Shown one piece after another: positions 63,678-64,000 of a stretch of 64,000 nucleotides of DNA. The notes under the pieces were generated by a model. It was not told the origin of the DNA. It was given only the letters and a program-made list of their open reading frames with translations, and did no database searches. The stretch covers positions 1,550,001-1,614,000 of the forward strand of contig NZ_JAXHBQ010000001.1 of NCBI RefSeq assembly GCF_042466115.1, given 5' to 3'. The position numbers and the translations under genes are program-made. Position 1 is the first letter of the stretch; each line of letters starts with the position of its first letter. This stretch comes from SW4 sp042466115 (lineage in GTDB: Bacteria > Pseudomonadota > Alphaproteobacteria > Rhodobacterales > Rhodobacteraceae).

Positions 63678-64000
63678 ATGCGTTCCATCATGAAAGCGTC
63701 AGCACTGGCGCTCGGGCTTGCGTCTGTTTCGACAACGGCCCTTTTCGCAGAATCGCACGCGCTTAGCGGCGATCTGATCATCTTCTCGGACATGTCCAAC
63801 CCGGCACCACGCGCCGTCATGGAGGACATGGTCGCGCGTTTCGGAGAGATGCACCCCGATCTGAACATCGAACTCACGATCATTGATCGTGAAGCCTACA
63901 AAACCCAGATTCGCAACTTTCTGACGGCAAACACGCCGGACGTTGCCAACTGGTATGCCGCCAACCGGATGCGCCCCTATGTCGATGCCGGTCTGTTCGA
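63678..64000 (+). CDS. Extracellular sugar-binding protein of an ABC importer (partial)
   Basis: First 107 codons of a family-1 solute-binding protein, cut by the window edge. Signal peptide MRSIMKASALALGLASVSTT followed by ALFAESHA, cleaved near AFA-type site, then LSGDLIIFSDMSNPAPRAV and KTQIRNFLTANTPDVANWY, the ligand-pocket strand typical of CUT1 binding proteins. A GGGAGG ribosome binding site precedes ATG 63678. It pairs with the MalK-type ATPase and IclR regulator. Confidence 0.88.
   Translation, partial: MRSIMKASALALGLASVSTTALFAESHALSGDLIIFSDMSNPAPRAVMEDMVARFGEMHPDLNIELTIIDREAYKTQIRNFLTANTPDVANWYAANRMRPYVDAGLF

Overview
The window looks like chromosomal DNA of a marine alphaproteobacterium of the Roseobacter group (Rhodobacteraceae). 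Supporting signs are GC-rich codon use, the gene order LppC-like lipoprotein/rsmI/yraN/gshB, glnD close to murJ, the ethylmalonyl-CoA pathway genes ccr and ecm, a luxR-luxI pair with a CtrA-type box, a DMSP-lyase-type cupin and a taurine-to-sulfate cluster. I saw no insertion sequence, prophage, CRISPR array, rRNA or tRNA. Coding density is high, and only one stretch longer than 300 bases (15188-15542) lacks a convincing gene.

Layout. 1-12.1 kb holds housekeeping genes: a cut-off HSL-type hydrolase, gshB, yraN, rsmI, the LppC-like lipoprotein, glnD, a DMSP-lyase-like cupin with a small YdeI-type gene, murJ, a rhomboid-like protein without catalytic residues, trpS and a THUMP RNA methyltransferase. 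12.1-17.6 kb holds a YghU-type GST, a VOC protein, a class IV aminotransferase, a UspA protein, a small secreted protein, an Nfu protein, tsaB and rimI. 17.7-23.6 kb is a nucleoside-type ABC importer (binding protein, ATPase, two permeases) followed by a purine nucleoside phosphorylase that carries an apparent one-base frameshift. 23.7-27.7 kb holds a TauE/SafE exporter, a TIGR02186-type membrane protein, an SDR and a RecD-like helicase. 27.7-29.4 kb is the quorum-sensing locus. 29.5-34.5 kb is ccr, an acyltransferase and ecm. 34.5-40 kb holds an H-NS/HvrA-type protein, two tandem secreted JAMM-like DUF4329 proteins, deoD, a DadA-like oxidoreductase, a PhyH oxygenase and argE. 39.8-42.6 kb is a copA-cueR copper operon with a readable CueR promoter.

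42.7-61.6 kb is a large organosulfonate module. It contains an HpsN/HisD-like dehydrogenase, the importer tauCBA, an omega-amino-acid (taurine) aminotransferase, the MocR regulator tauR, xsc, a phosphate acyltransferase with an acetate kinase, pta, a citrate synthase, and a SoeABC-type sulfite dehydrogenase operon that includes two extra small genes. Read as a pathway, taurine is imported and transaminated to sulfoacetaldehyde, which Xsc splits to acetyl phosphate and sulfite. Pta makes acetyl-CoA, citrate synthase feeds the TCA cycle (and ccr/ecm the ethylmalonyl-CoA cycle), and SoeABC oxidises sulfite to sulfate. The window ends with a MalK-type ATPase, an IclR regulator and the start of a sugar-binding protein gene.

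Most noteworthy: the CtrA box in front of the lux operon, the frameshifted PNP, near-identical direct repeats that look like a TauR operator, the unassigned genes inside the soe operon (one ending in a dispersed repeat), the tandem secreted JAMM-like proteins, the DMSP-lyase-like cupin between glnD and murJ, the rhomboid pseudoprotease, and a hairpin that could mask the start of the H-NS-like gene.
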